Of a stretch of DNA of 33,863 nucleotides, positions 7,384-15,534 are shown piece by piece; positions within the stretch are counted from its first letter, which is position 1, and each line of letters begins with the position of its first letter. The stretch spans positions 1 through 33,863 of the forward strand of contig CAIQQQ010000099.1 of the NCBI GenBank assembly GCA_903873995.1. The letters are read 5' to 3'. A program made the position numbers and the translations under genes. This stretch comes from an uncultured Rhodospirillales bacterium. Its GTDB lineage: Bacteria > Pseudomonadota > Alphaproteobacteria > Acetobacterales > Acetobacteraceae. The notes under the pieces were generated by a model. That model worked only from the letters and a program-made list of their open reading frames with translations. It was not told the origin of the DNA and did no database searches.

Positions 7384-7691
7384 TGCCCAGTGTTGTCATC
7401 ATCGACCGGACAGGTGCTGCCCATGTGCTCACCGGCAAGCCGGGCGACAGCGTGATGCAGCTTGCCCGTGCCGCCGATCTTCCCGTGCCGGGCGAATGCA
7501 ACGGATCACTTGCCTGCGCCACGTGCCACATGGTGGTCGACCCCGTATGGGCCGATCGCCTGTTGCCCATCAGCGATGACGAGGAGGCCATGCTCGACAC
7601 GGTCTTCACCCTCACCGCGACCTCGCGCCTCAGCTGCCAGATCCGGCTGACCCTGGAGCTGGACGGTCTGCGCCTGTCTCTGCCCGCCTGA
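7383..7691 (+). CDS. [2Fe-2S] ferredoxin, adrenodoxin type
   Basis: The 102-residue protein carries Cys39-x5-Cys45-x2-Cys48 and Cys85, the ligand pattern of vertebrate/bacterial-type [2Fe-2S] ferredoxins ('GECNGSLACATCHM' and 'RLSCQI'). Such ferredoxins shuttle single electrons to or from oxygenases and flavoenzymes. It overlaps the upstream flavoprotein stop by one base, so it is very likely that enzyme's electron partner. No dedicated ferredoxin reductase is in the window. Confidence 0.93.
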   Translation: MPSVVIIDRTGAAHVLTGKPGDSVMQLARAADLPVPGECNGSLACATCHMVVDPVWADRLLPISDDEEAMLDTVFTLTATSRLSCQIRLTLELDGLRLSLPA

Positions 7692-7719
7692 ACCCATCCC
7701 GCAACCAGGAGCGTATCGC

Positions 7720-8604
7720 ATGTCAGACAAGGTCCTGATCTCGCCTGCCGAACTTGCCGCCATGATCCCCTCTTCGGATGTGGTGGTGATCGACACCCGC
7801 AGCCCCGACGCCTACGCCAGCGGCCACGTGCCTGGGGCGGTGAACCTGTTCGAGGTGTTCACCTTCCTCGCTACCTCCACCCCCGAAGGTGTGACGGAAC
7901 TGCGCGAGACCTTCGCGCGCCATTTCGGCGCCGCCGGCCTGTCCGGCGCCGAGACGGCGGTGTTCATCGAGGAAAGCATGAACTCGGGCTTCGGTATGTC
8001 TTGCCGCGGCTATTTTCTGATGCAGTTCCTGGGCTACCCGAAGGCCATGGTCGTTCATGGCGGCATGGTGGCGTGGAAGGCCGCGGGCCTGTCTGTCACA
8101 ACCGAGGTCCCGGTGGTCGAACCCAAGACCTTCCCTGTTATGGACACCGGACAGGATGTGATCATCAACTACGAGACGATGCTCGCTGCTCTCGGCGACA
8201 GCGACGTGGCGCTGGTCGATGTGCGCGATGTCGATGAGTGGGTCGGGACCTCCTCCTCTCCCTACGGTCCAGATTTCGCCCCGCGCAAGGGCCGCATTCC
8301 TGGCGCGCGCTGGCTGGAGTGGTACCGCATGATGAAGCCGTCGGCGTCAGGCCCTGTGTTCAAGTCCAAGGACGAGATCCTGGCCGAGTGCGCAACCGTC
8401 GGCGTCACGCCGGAAACGCCGGTGTTCCTGTATTGCTTCAAGGGGGCCCGCGCCTCCAACACCCTGGTTGCCCTCAAGGAAGCGGGCATCAAGGACGTGC
8501 GGATGTATTTCGGCAGCTGGAACGAGTGGAGCCGCATGCCGGAACTGCCGATCGAAGCTGGCCTGCCCTTTGCTAAGCCTGACACCGCGCTCGCGGCCGA
8601 CTGA
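7720..8604 (+). CDS. Two-domain rhodanese (sulfurtransferase)
   Basis: The 294-residue protein has two rhodanese domains (about 5-125 and 145-285), the layout of thiosulfate and 3-mercaptopyruvate sulfurtransferases. The active-site loop in the C-terminal domain is Cys239-FKGAR244, able to carry a persulfide. The N-terminal domain, usually inactive and without the cysteine, has Cys95 in 'GFGMSCRGYFLM'. It lacks a signal peptide. AGGAG lies 8 bases before the ATG. Rhodaneses move sulfane sulfur to cyanide, forming thiocyanate, or to other thiophiles; in an operon ending with cyanase it could handle sulfur released from a C-N-S substrate. The six-residue CFKGAR loop resembles neither the CRxGxT thiosulfate form nor the CGSGVT mercaptopyruvate form exactly, so the donor is uncertain. 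Confidence 0.9.
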   Translation: MSDKVLISPAELAAMIPSSDVVVIDTRSPDAYASGHVPGAVNLFEVFTFLATSTPEGVTELRETFARHFGAAGLSGAETAVFIEESMNSGFGMSCRGYFLMQFLGYPKAMVVHGGMVAWKAAGLSVTTEVPVVEPKTFPVMDTGQDVIINYETMLAALGDSDVALVDVRDVDEWVGTSSSPYGPDFAPRKGRIPGARWLEWYRMMKPSASGPVFKSKDEILAECATVGVTPETPVFLYCFKGARASNTLVALKEAGIKDVRMYFGSWNEWSRMPELPIEAGLPFAKPDTALAAD

Positions 8605-8614
8605 TCGCGCCAAT

Positions 8615-8653
8615 CGCCACGCGCCGGACCGGTCCGGCGGGTGGCGGATTTTT
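8615..8653 (+). terminator. Terminator/attenuator hairpin inside the cyanase operon
   Basis: CGCCAC (8615-8620) pairs with GTGGCG (8641-8646) and CGCCGGACC (8622-8630) with GGTCCGGCG (8631-8639); one G:G mismatch separates the two parts. The stem is followed by GATTTTTC, as in an intrinsic terminator. The Shine-Dalgarno AAGGAA of the binding-protein gene begins two bases later. It probably lowers or conditions transcription of the transporter and cynS relative to the first four genes. Confidence 0.65.
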
Positions 8654-8666
8654 CAAGGAACCCTGC

Positions 8667-10010
8667 ATGCCTCTGATCTGCGACCCGTTCGATCCCTCCG
8701 CCACCCATTCCGATGGCTGCGGCTGCGCGGCCCATGGCGGTGTGAGCCAGCTTCAAGGGGCCGACCGCATGGCCCAGATCGTTAACACCGCGGTGCTACG
8801 CGCGGCCTTCCCGAAAGCGACCTCGCGCCGCCGCTTCCTCAAGGCTGTTGGTGCCACCACGGCCGCCGCCGCCCTGGCCGAGCTGTTCCCGCTCGCATCC
8901 GCCACCGCGCTGGCCCAGGACGCCCCCAAGGGGCTCGAAAAACCCAACCTCAAGATCGGCTTCATCCCGATCACTTGCGCCTCGCCGATCATCATGGCGC
9001 AGCCGATGGGCTTCTATGCGAAGCACGGCCTCAACGTGGAGGTCATCAAGACCGCCGGCTGGGCGATCGTGCGCGACAAGGCGCTGAACCGCGAATATGA
9101 CGCAGCCCACATGCTGAGCCCGATGCCGATCGCCATTTCGCTCGGCCTCGGATCGGTGAAGCAAAGCTGGCAGATCCCGGCGATCGAGAACATTAACGGA
9201 CAGGCCATCACGCTTGCCGTGAAGCACAAGGACCGACGCGACCCCAAGACCTGGAAGGGCATGCGCTTCGGCATCCCGTTCGACTATTCGATGCACAACT
9301 ATCTGCTGCGCTACTACCTTGCCGAAGCCGGCCTCGATCCGGACAGCGATGTGCAGCTCCGTGTGATCCCGCCGCCCGAGATGGTCGCCAATCTCCGCGC
9401 CGACAACATCGACGGCTTCCTGGGGCCGGACCCGGTGAACCAGCGCGCCGTGTTCGACGGCGTGGGCTTCATCCACATCCTCTCGCGCGAGCTGTGGGAC
9501 GGGCATCCGTGCTGCTCCTTCAGCTCCTCGGCCGAGTTCGCCCAGGCGAACCCCAACACCTTCCTGGCCCTCACCCAGGCGATCATCGATGCCACCGGCT
9601 TTGCCAACAAGGCCGAGAACCGCAAGCAGATTGCGGACGCCATCGCACCGACCAACTATCTCAATCAGCCGCCGGTTGTGGTCGAGCAGGCGCTGACAGG
9701 CATCTTCGCCGACGGTCTCGGCAATGTCGTGCGCCAGCCGCTTCGCGCCGGCTTCGACCCGTTCCCCTGGGAGAGCTTCGGCGTGTGGATCCTGACCCAG
9801 ATGAAACGTTGGGGGCAGCTCAAGGGCGATGTCGATTACGCCCAGGTCGCAAAATCGGTGATGCTGGCCACCGACGCCCGCAAGCAGATGACGGCGCTCG
9901 GCCTTGCGGCCCCCGCGGCAAACACCAAGACCTTCGTGGTGATGGGCAAGGCGTTCGACCCCGCGACCCCCGAAGCCTACCTGGCGAGCTTCCCGATCAA
10001 GCACGTCTGA
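8667..10010 (+). CDS. NrtA/CmpA-family binding protein with Cys-rich extension and Tat signal
   Basis: This is a 447-residue periplasmic solute-binding protein related to NrtA, CmpA and cyanate-binding CynA. A Tat signal SRRRFLK (residues 53-59) comes after an unusual 52-residue extension with Cys5, His14, Cys18, Cys20 and His23. The family motif 'IGFIPITCASPIIMAQ' follows. The pocket differs from nrtA in this window: the His-containing 'SMHNYLLRYYLAEAG' is kept, but GEPW is replaced by GPDP and HPEK by HPCC, so the nitrate-type lysine is lost. The ligand is thus probably not nitrate; cyanate or a related anion is inferred from cynS. AAGGAA lies 6 bases before ATG 8667; an internal ATG at 8769 with AGGGG upstream would remove the Cys-rich part. 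The permease begins 2 bases after the stop. Confidence 0.88.
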   Translation: MPLICDPFDPSATHSDGCGCAAHGGVSQLQGADRMAQIVNTAVLRAAFPKATSRRRFLKAVGATTAAAALAELFPLASATALAQDAPKGLEKPNLKIGFIPITCASPIIMAQPMGFYAKHGLNVEVIKTAGWAIVRDKALNREYDAAHMLSPMPIAISLGLGSVKQSWQIPAIENINGQAITLAVKHKDRRDPKTWKGMRFGIPFDYSMHNYLLRYYLAEAGLDPDSDVQLRVIPPPEMVANLRADNIDGFLGPDPVNQRAVFDGVGFIHILSRELWDGHPCCSFSSSAEFAQANPNTFLALTQAIIDATGFANKAENRKQIADAIAPTNYLNQPPVVVEQALTGIFADGLGNVVRQPLRAGFDPFPWESFGVWILTQMKRWGQLKGDVDYAQVAKSVMLATDARKQMTALGLAAPAANTKTFVVMGKAFDPATPEAYLASFPIKHV

Positions 10011-10011
10011 C

Positions 10012-10842
10012 ATGACAAGGTTCGCCGCCCCCTTCCTGTCGATCGTGCTGCTCGCCCTGTTACTGGGCGTTTGGCAGATTTCGGTGCACGACACGCAGCC
10101 AGCCGCTGGGATGGACCCGGAATACGCCAAGCTGATGGGGCTGCAGGCCACCGCCGGCAAATCCGCGATCCCAACGCCGCTCGACGTCGCGGCAAAACTC
10201 GTCCAGGCGATCCGGGATCCGTTCTACGACCACGGGCCGAACGACAAGGGCATAGGCATCCAGCTCGCTTACTCGCTCGGCCGCGTGCTGCTGGGCTTCG
10301 GGCTCGCGATGATCGTGGCAGTCCCGCTGGGCTTCCTGATCGGCATGTCGCCGCTAATGGGTGCTGCGCTCAACCCGTTCATCCAGGTGCTCAAGCCGAT
10401 CAGCCCGCTCGCCTGGATGCCGCTGGCCCTTTACACCATCAAGGACAGCGACCAATCGGCGATCTTCGTCATCTTTATCTGCTCCGTCTGGCCGATGCTG
10501 GTGAACACCGCCTTCGGGGTCTCAGGCGTGCGCCGTGAATGGCTGAACGTCGCACGCACCTTGGAAGTAGGTCCGCTCCGTCGCGCCCTGCGCGTGATCC
10601 TGCCGGCGGCGGCGCCGACGATCTTCACCGGCATGCGTATCTCGATCGGCATCGCCTGGCTGGTGATCGTTGCCGCCGAGATGCTCGTGGGCGGCACCGG
10701 CATTGGCTATTTCGTGTGGAACCAGTGGAACAACCTCTCTCTGGCGGACATCCTGATGGGCATCCTGCTGATCGGCGTGGTCGGCATGGCACTGGATCGC
10801 GCGCTCGCCGCAGCCGCCACGTCCGTCGCGTGGCGCGAGTGA
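10012..10842 (+). CDS. NrtB/CynB-type ABC permease
   Basis: This is a 276-residue inner-membrane permease in the same family as NrtB at 536-1393. The first membrane segment is at residues 5-24 (AAPFLSIVLLALLLGVWQIS), with about five more after residue 80. The ATPase-contact loop is in 'VARTLEVGPLRRALRVILPAAAP'. A loop at 30-60 containing 'DPEYAKLMGLQ' is longer than in the nas-operon paralogue. It begins 1 base after the binding-protein stop and overlaps the ATPase start as TGATG. The transported ion is taken to be the one bound by the preceding protein. Confidence 0.9.
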   Translation: MTRFAAPFLSIVLLALLLGVWQISVHDTQPAAGMDPEYAKLMGLQATAGKSAIPTPLDVAAKLVQAIRDPFYDHGPNDKGIGIQLAYSLGRVLLGFGLAMIVAVPLGFLIGMSPLMGAALNPFIQVLKPISPLAWMPLALYTIKDSDQSAIFVIFICSVWPMLVNTAFGVSGVRREWLNVARTLEVGPLRRALRVILPAAAPTIFTGMRISIGIAWLVIVAAEMLVGGTGIGYFVWNQWNNLSLADILMGILLIGVVGMALDRALAAAATSVAWRE

Positions 10843-11705
10843 TGGCGCATTCCTGGCTCTCCGTTGAAGCCATCGCGCGCAGTTACGGCGCCCGCCCGGT
10901 GTTCCGCGACCTTTCCTTCGGCATCGATCGCGGCGAGTTCGCGTGCCTCATCGGCCATTCCGGCTGCGGCAAGACCACCATCCTCAACATCCTGGCGGGC
11001 CTCGAAGCCCCTGATGCCGGCGTGCTGGTGATGGACGGGCACGAGACCGCCGGGCCCTCGCTCGACCGTGCGGTGATCTTCCAGTCCCACGCCCTCTATC
11101 CCTGGCTCACCGCCCTCGGCAACGTCGCGTTCGCGCTTCGCAGCCGCCACCCCACCTGGTCCCGAACCCAGATCGAGATCCAGGCCCGCGCCGCACTGGC
11201 CACCGTCGGCCTCAAAGACGCCGCCACCCAAAAACCCGCCGAACTGTCCGGCGGCATGAAGCAACGGGTCGGCATTGCTCGCGCCCTCTCCCTCGAACCC
11301 GCTTTGCTGCTGATGGACGAGCCGTTTTCAGCACTCGACGCCCTTACCCGTGGCACCCTGCAGGACGAGGTCTCGGGCCTGGTCGGCGGCGGGCGACAGA
11401 CCGCCTTCATGATCACGCATGACGTGGATGAGGCCATCCTGCTCGCCGATCGCATCCTGCTGATGACCAACGGGCCCGACGCCTGGCTTGCCGAGATCGT
11501 GATCAACACGCTGCCGCGCCCGCGCGACCGGGCCAATCTGCACCGCCAGCCCGGCTATTACCCACTGCGCAACCACATTGTGGACTTCCTGGTGACACGC
11601 TCCAGACTGCTGGCCGGCCAGCAGCCCCCAGGCTGGACAGGGCGAGACGTGCCCGAAATTCGCCCTTCCGATTTTCACGAACAACGAGAAAGAGTGCCCG
11701 CATGA
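10842..11705 (+). CDS. NrtD/CynD-type ABC transporter ATPase
   Basis: This is a 287-residue cytoplasmic ATPase. Walker A GHSGCGKTT is at 38-46, the Q-loop at 81, signature LSGGMKQR at 135-142, Walker B LLLMDE at 155-160 and the switch histidine at 193. All catalytic parts are present. The C-terminal 30 residues ('LLAGQQPPGWTGRDVPEIRPSDFHEQRERV' region) are charged and not part of the core fold. A longer open frame runs upstream to 10539, but the TGATG junction with the permease fixes the start at 10842. The stop overlaps cynS as ATGA. Confidence 0.93.
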   Translation: MAHSWLSVEAIARSYGARPVFRDLSFGIDRGEFACLIGHSGCGKTTILNILAGLEAPDAGVLVMDGHETAGPSLDRAVIFQSHALYPWLTALGNVAFALRSRHPTWSRTQIEIQARAALATVGLKDAATQKPAELSGGMKQRVGIARALSLEPALLLMDEPFSALDALTRGTLQDEVSGLVGGGRQTAFMITHDVDEAILLADRILLMTNGPDAWLAEIVINTLPRPRDRANLHRQPGYYPLRNHIVDFLVTRSRLLAGQQPPGWTGRDVPEIRPSDFHEQRERVPA

Positions 11706-12151
11706 ACGACGCCAAGACCGAGCTCGGCCGCAAGCTGCTCAAGATCAAGAAGCAGCATGGCTGGAAATGGTCCGACATCGCCGCCAAACTCGGCCACGCT
11801 CCGGTCTGGACCGCGGCCGCCTGCCTCGGCCAGATGTCCATGACCGAGGAAACCGCAGCCAAGACCCAGACCCTGTTCGGCCTGACTGACGAAGAAGCAG
11901 AGCTCCTTGCCGAAGCCCCCTATCGCGGCTCTCTGCCCACCGCCGTCCCAACCGATCCACTGATCTATCGCTTTTACGAACTGATCCAGGTTTACGGCAC
12001 CACGTGGAAAGACATGATCCACGAGGAATTCGGTGACGGCATCATGTCTGCCATCGATTTCGATATGACCCTGGAACGCCAGCCCGACCAAAAGGGCGAC
12101 CGCGTCAAGCTGACGATGAGCGGGAAGTTCCTGCCTTATAAGAGATACTGA
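11702..12151 (+). CDS. cynS: Cyanase (cyanate hydratase)
   Basis: This 149-residue enzyme catalyses cyanate plus bicarbonate to carbamate and CO2, the carbamate then giving ammonia and CO2. The N-terminal helical DNA-binding-like domain (residues 5-75) and the C-terminal catalytic domain are both complete. The active-site residues align as Arg90 and Glu93 in 'IYRFYELIQVYG' and Ser116 in 'GIMSAIDF', matching Arg96, Glu99 and Ser122 of Escherichia coli CynS (family knowledge). The length is within a few residues of the usual 156. As the last gene of the operon, overlapping the ATPase by four bases, it supplies ammonium from the imported or generated cyanate. It converges with the permease gene at 12181, 29 bases away. 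Confidence 0.97.
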   Translation: MNDAKTELGRKLLKIKKQHGWKWSDIAAKLGHAPVWTAAACLGQMSMTEETAAKTQTLFGLTDEEAELLAEAPYRGSLPTAVPTDPLIYRFYELIQVYGTTWKDMIHEEFGDGIMSAIDFDMTLERQPDQKGDRVKLTMSGKFLPYKRY

Positions 12152-12180
12152 AAAATTGTTCGACCGGAAGGCGTCTTCGT

Positions 12181-13059
12181 TCAACTCAACGTCGGGTCCA
12201 ACCGGTCTCGGAGCCAGTCGCCGACGAGGCTGACCGAGAGGGTTGTCAGCACGATCACGGTGCTGGGTGCCAACAGGATCCAGGGGGCTCGGGTCAGGTA
12301 TTCGCGGCCGTAGCCGACCATGTTGCCGAGCGAGGTCATGGGCGGCTGCACACCGAGGCCGAGGAAGGAGAGACCGCTTTCGAGCAGCACGACCTCGGGA
12401 AACGACAGTGTGGCAGAGACGATGAGGGTGGAGGCGATGTTGGGCAGGACATGGCCCAGATAGATGCGCAGTGGCTTGGCGCCGAGCTGGCGGACGGCCG
12501 CTGCGTAGCCTTGGGCGTTGGCGGCGATGGCGAGGCCGCGGGAGATGCGGGCGTGGCGTTCCCAGCCGTAAAGACCCATCAGCACGACAAAGAGGCCAAG
12601 CGCGTTGCCGAAGAACGCGAGCACGGAGAGGGCGAGTATCAGGAACGGCATGCTGGCCTGGAAGTCGATCAGCATCAGCACGAACTGTTCCACCCAGCCG
12701 CGGAAATGCGCGGCGAGGAAGCCCATGGTGGTGCCGAACACAGCGGCGATCACGGTGGCGCCGATTGCGATCATCAGCGAAATGCGGATCGAGACGACGA
12801 GACGTGATGTGACGTCTCGTCCCAGCTCGTCGGTGCCGAACAGGTGGCGGACGGTGCCGCCGAAGCCTGCTGGCGGTTGCAGGCGCGAGCGCAGGTCGAG
12901 GGTTGTGATGCCATAGGGACGCAGATAGTCAGCCAGCAGAGCCACGAGGATAATGCCGAGGATCCAGGTCAGCGCGACGATGACTAGAACAGGCACTTTC
13001 GTGCGTTTGCGGCGTGTGGCACCAATGCTGCCGGCAACGGGCGCTGTTGTGACAGACAT
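12181..13059 (-). CDS. Oligopeptide-type ABC permease, DppC-like
   Basis: This is a 292-residue inner-membrane permease of the DppC/OppC type. The N-terminal membrane segment is at residues 22-44, followed by a periplasmic stretch with 'LFGTDELGRDVTSRLVVSIRISL', the usual start of the permease domain, and about five more helices. The ATPase-contact loop is in 'GYAAAVRQLGAKPLRIYLGHVLPN'. It is the last gene of the hydrolase-transporter operon. The ATG at 13059 has GGAGGG upstream and lies one base after the DppB-like stop; a longer frame to 13110 would overlap that gene. Confidence 0.92.
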   Translation of the reverse strand: MSVTTAPVAGSIGATRRKRTKVPVLVIVALTWILGIILVALLADYLRPYGITTLDLRSRLQPPAGFGGTVRHLFGTDELGRDVTSRLVVSIRISLMIAIGATVIAAVFGTTMGFLAAHFRGWVEQFVLMLIDFQASMPFLILALSVLAFFGNALGLFVVLMGLYGWERHARISRGLAIAANAQGYAAAVRQLGAKPLRIYLGHVLPNIASTLIVSATLSFPEVVLLESGLSFLGLGVQPPMTSLGNMVGYGREYLTRAPWILLAPSTVIVLTTLSVSLVGDWLRDRLDPTLS

Positions 13060-13060
13060 C

Positions 13061-13993
13061 TCAATGCCCTCCGGACGCGCCGGCCCGCAGCCGCGGGTCG
13101 AGCACGCCATACAGAAGATCGACGATCAGGTTCGAGACCACCATGGTGCTGGCCACCAGCAGCAAGATGCACTGCACCACGGCAAGGTCACGGTTGGACA
13201 CCGAAACCACGAGCAAGCGGCCCACACCAGGCCAGGAGAACACGCTCTCCACCACCACGGCGCCGGCGATCAGCGAGCCGACCATGAAGCCGACGACCGT
13301 CACGGTCGGGATCGCAGCATTGGGCAGCGCGTGGCCGCGCACAACCCGGTGCCACGGCACGCCCTTGGCGAGCGCTGTGCGGATATAAGGCTGGCCCAGC
13401 ACCTCCAGCATCGCCGAGCGGGTGAAGCGCGCCAGCACGCCGGCGCCACCGAAGCCCAGCGTGATCACCGGCAGGATCATCGAGCGCCAGCTTTCCTGCC
13501 CGCCGGAGGGCAGCCAGCCGAGTTGCACCGCGAACAGCAGCACCAGCAGCAGGCCGAGCACGAAGCTCGGCACGGTGAAGCCTGCGACGGCCGCGGCCAT
13601 CACCAGGCGATCGGTGGTGGAGTTGCGATGCAGGGCGGCATGGATGCCGGCGGGGATGCCCACGCAGATCTTGAGCAGCAGAGCGGGGATGGTCAGGATC
13701 AGGGTCGCCGGAATTCGCTCCGCGACCAGTTGCAGCGCAGGCCTTCCGTCTCGGAACGACACGCCGAGGTCGCCCTGCGCGATGGCTGTGAAATAATCGA
13801 TATACTGGATCCAGATCGGCTGATCGAGGCCCCAGGCGTGACGGAAGGCCTGGATCGCCTCTTCCGGCGCCTCCGGACTCATGATGATCAGCGCGGGATC
13901 GCCGGACAGACGCAGCACCACGAAGGCGAAGGTCACGACCAGCACGATGGTCAGAGCGGCGCGGGCGAGCCTAAGGGCGAGATAGCGCAGCAT
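13061..13993 (-). CDS. Oligopeptide-type ABC permease, DppB-like
   Basis: This is a 310-residue permease. The N-terminal helix (residues 10-30, ARAALTIVLVVTFAFVVLRL) and 'GDPA' motif are typical of DppB, followed by 'YFTAIAQGDLGVSFRDGRPALQLVAERIPATL' features and five further membrane segments. The contact loop is 'IRTALAKGVPWHRVVRGHALPNA'-like, and 'ESVFSWPGVGRLL' is a strong family signature. The ATG at 13993 overlaps the stop of the binding-protein gene as TGATG; a GTG four codons upstream (14005) is also open. It forms the membrane channel with the DppC-like protein. Confidence 0.92.
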   Translation of the reverse strand: MLRYLALRLARAALTIVLVVTFAFVVLRLSGDPALIIMSPEAPEEAIQAFRHAWGLDQPIWIQYIDYFTAIAQGDLGVSFRDGRPALQLVAERIPATLILTIPALLLKICVGIPAGIHAALHRNSTTDRLVMAAAVAGFTVPSFVLGLLLVLLFAVQLGWLPSGGQESWRSMILPVITLGFGGAGVLARFTRSAMLEVLGQPYIRTALAKGVPWHRVVRGHALPNAAIPTVTVVGFMVGSLIAGAVVVESVFSWPGVGRLLVVSVSNRDLAVVQCILLLVASTMVVSNLIVDLLYGVLDPRLRAGASGGH

Positions 13994-15534
13994 CAGGCGC
14001 TCCACGCCCCGAAGAAATCCATGAAGAAGCTGGGCGGCTGGCGCCAGGGCAGGGATTTTTTCATGCCGGTGAACACCGCGTTCTGATGCAGCACGATATA
14101 GGCGGGGTCCTCACGCTCACAGATTTCGAGCATGCGGGCGAACACGGCATGGCGCCGCGCCGGGTCGGTGCCGGTTTCGAGCTCGACCGACAGGCGGTTC
14201 ATCTCGGCATTGGTCCATTCGCCGTTGGTCTGCTGCGCGCCGTTGGGGCCGTGCTGGTTGACCAGCGAGGACACCGGATCGTCGAACACCGCGGAGTTGG
14301 ACCAGTCGCGCACGCCGCGCGGGCCGGATTTGTCCAGCACCTGCGGCCAGTTCTCCTTGACCTCCAGGCGGATGTTGAGGCCCACGGCACGCCAGAACTC
14401 GGCCAGGATCTGTGCTGTGGCGGTCTCGGCGGTGTAGTAGTTGTTGCGGGCGCGATAGACGATTTCTTCGCCCTTGTAGCCGGCCTCGCGCAGCAGATCG
14501 GCGGCGCGTTTCGGGTCGTATGGCGGGACGGTCCAGCCCTTGACCAACATCTGGCCGTAGAACTCGAATTGCAGCCCCGCGGGAACCTGGGCGCGCCTGG
14601 CCCACAGGCTGTCCACGATCGCCTGGCAATCCACGGCGTGCGCCATGGCGAGGCGGATCTTGGGGTTGGCCAGCACCGGGTGGTTCTTGTCGAACACCAC
14701 GATGCGGTGGTTGGTCACGAGGCCGCCTTGTATGGCAAGGCCCGGGACGCGCTCGATCTCGCCGATCTGGTCTGGCGGGATGTCGCACGCGAAGTCGAAC
14801 TCGCCGGCGCGCAGGCCGGCGATGCGGGATGCCACTTCTGGCACCTCGAGGAAGCGGATTGATTTGAGCTTCGGGCGGCCGGCCCAGTAGCCGTCATGGC
14901 TGTCGAGAATCAGCTCGCTGTCGGCCTTGAAGCTGCGCAGCCGGTAAGGGCCGGTGCCGCAGGGCGATTTGGCGTTGGCTGCCCAGTCGCCGGTTTCGCG
15001 CCAGTGTCGCTGCGACACGATCTCGCGCCCGCCGGCGGAGAGGCGGCCCTCCAGCGTGAGGTCCGGCACCGAATTGACGATCCGCACGGTGCGGGCATCG
15101 ACGATCTCGACGCTTGATAGCGCCGGGAAGTGCCGCTTGGCGATCTTCGGCACGTCGGCGGGCAGATCCTGGCCGAACATATGCGCGCCGTAGCTGAACG
15201 CCACGTCCTCGGCGGTCAGCGTGTCGCCGTTGTGAAACGTGACACCCGGCCGCAGCGACAGCTCGACGATCTCCGGGCTGATCCGCCGCCAGCTTTCGGC
15301 GATGCCCGGCACCCGCTCCAGCTTGCCCTGCTGGTTGCGCGCGATCGGCGTTTCCAGGATCGAGGCGACCCAGCGCTCGGACACGTTGGAGCTCTGCTCG
15401 CGCAGCGGCTCCAAAACGCCGGTGTTGGTGATCTTCTGGACTGCGACGGTCACGCTCGGGCGCTGATCGGACTGCGCGATCGCCACATGCGGCAGTAGGG
15501 TTGTCGCGAGAAGCGTGCGGCGGGTGAGCTTCAT
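13993..15534 (-). CDS. Family-5 solute-binding protein (first of three)
   Basis: This is a 513-residue SBP_bac_5 protein, the DppA/OppA group. The N-terminal signal has a twin arginine (LTRRTLLATTLLP) and cleavage likely after AIA/AQ near residue 20. Characteristic parts are 'GVTFHNGDTLTAEDVAFSY', 'RIAGLRAGEFDFACDIPPDQ' and 'ADLLREAGYKGEEIVYRA'. It is clearly paralogous to the two proteins encoded at 17469-20732, with shared 'VTVAVQKIxNT', 'DIPPDQI' and the 'EREDPAYxVLHQNA' C-terminus, but is more diverged from them than they are from each other. It is placed between the ATPase and permease genes with one-base overlaps on both sides. Ligand unknown. Confidence 0.93.
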   Translation of the reverse strand: MKLTRRTLLATTLLPHVAIAQSDQRPSVTVAVQKITNTGVLEPLREQSSNVSERWVASILETPIARNQQGKLERVPGIAESWRRISPEIVELSLRPGVTFHNGDTLTAEDVAFSYGAHMFGQDLPADVPKIAKRHFPALSSVEIVDARTVRIVNSVPDLTLEGRLSAGGREIVSQRHWRETGDWAANAKSPCGTGPYRLRSFKADSELILDSHDGYWAGRPKLKSIRFLEVPEVASRIAGLRAGEFDFACDIPPDQIGEIERVPGLAIQGGLVTNHRIVVFDKNHPVLANPKIRLAMAHAVDCQAIVDSLWARRAQVPAGLQFEFYGQMLVKGWTVPPYDPKRAADLLREAGYKGEEIVYRARNNYYTAETATAQILAEFWRAVGLNIRLEVKENWPQVLDKSGPRGVRDWSNSAVFDDPVSSLVNQHGPNGAQQTNGEWTNAEMNRLSVELETGTDPARRHAVFARMLEICEREDPAYIVLHQNAVFTGMKKSLPWRQPPSFFMDFFGAWSA

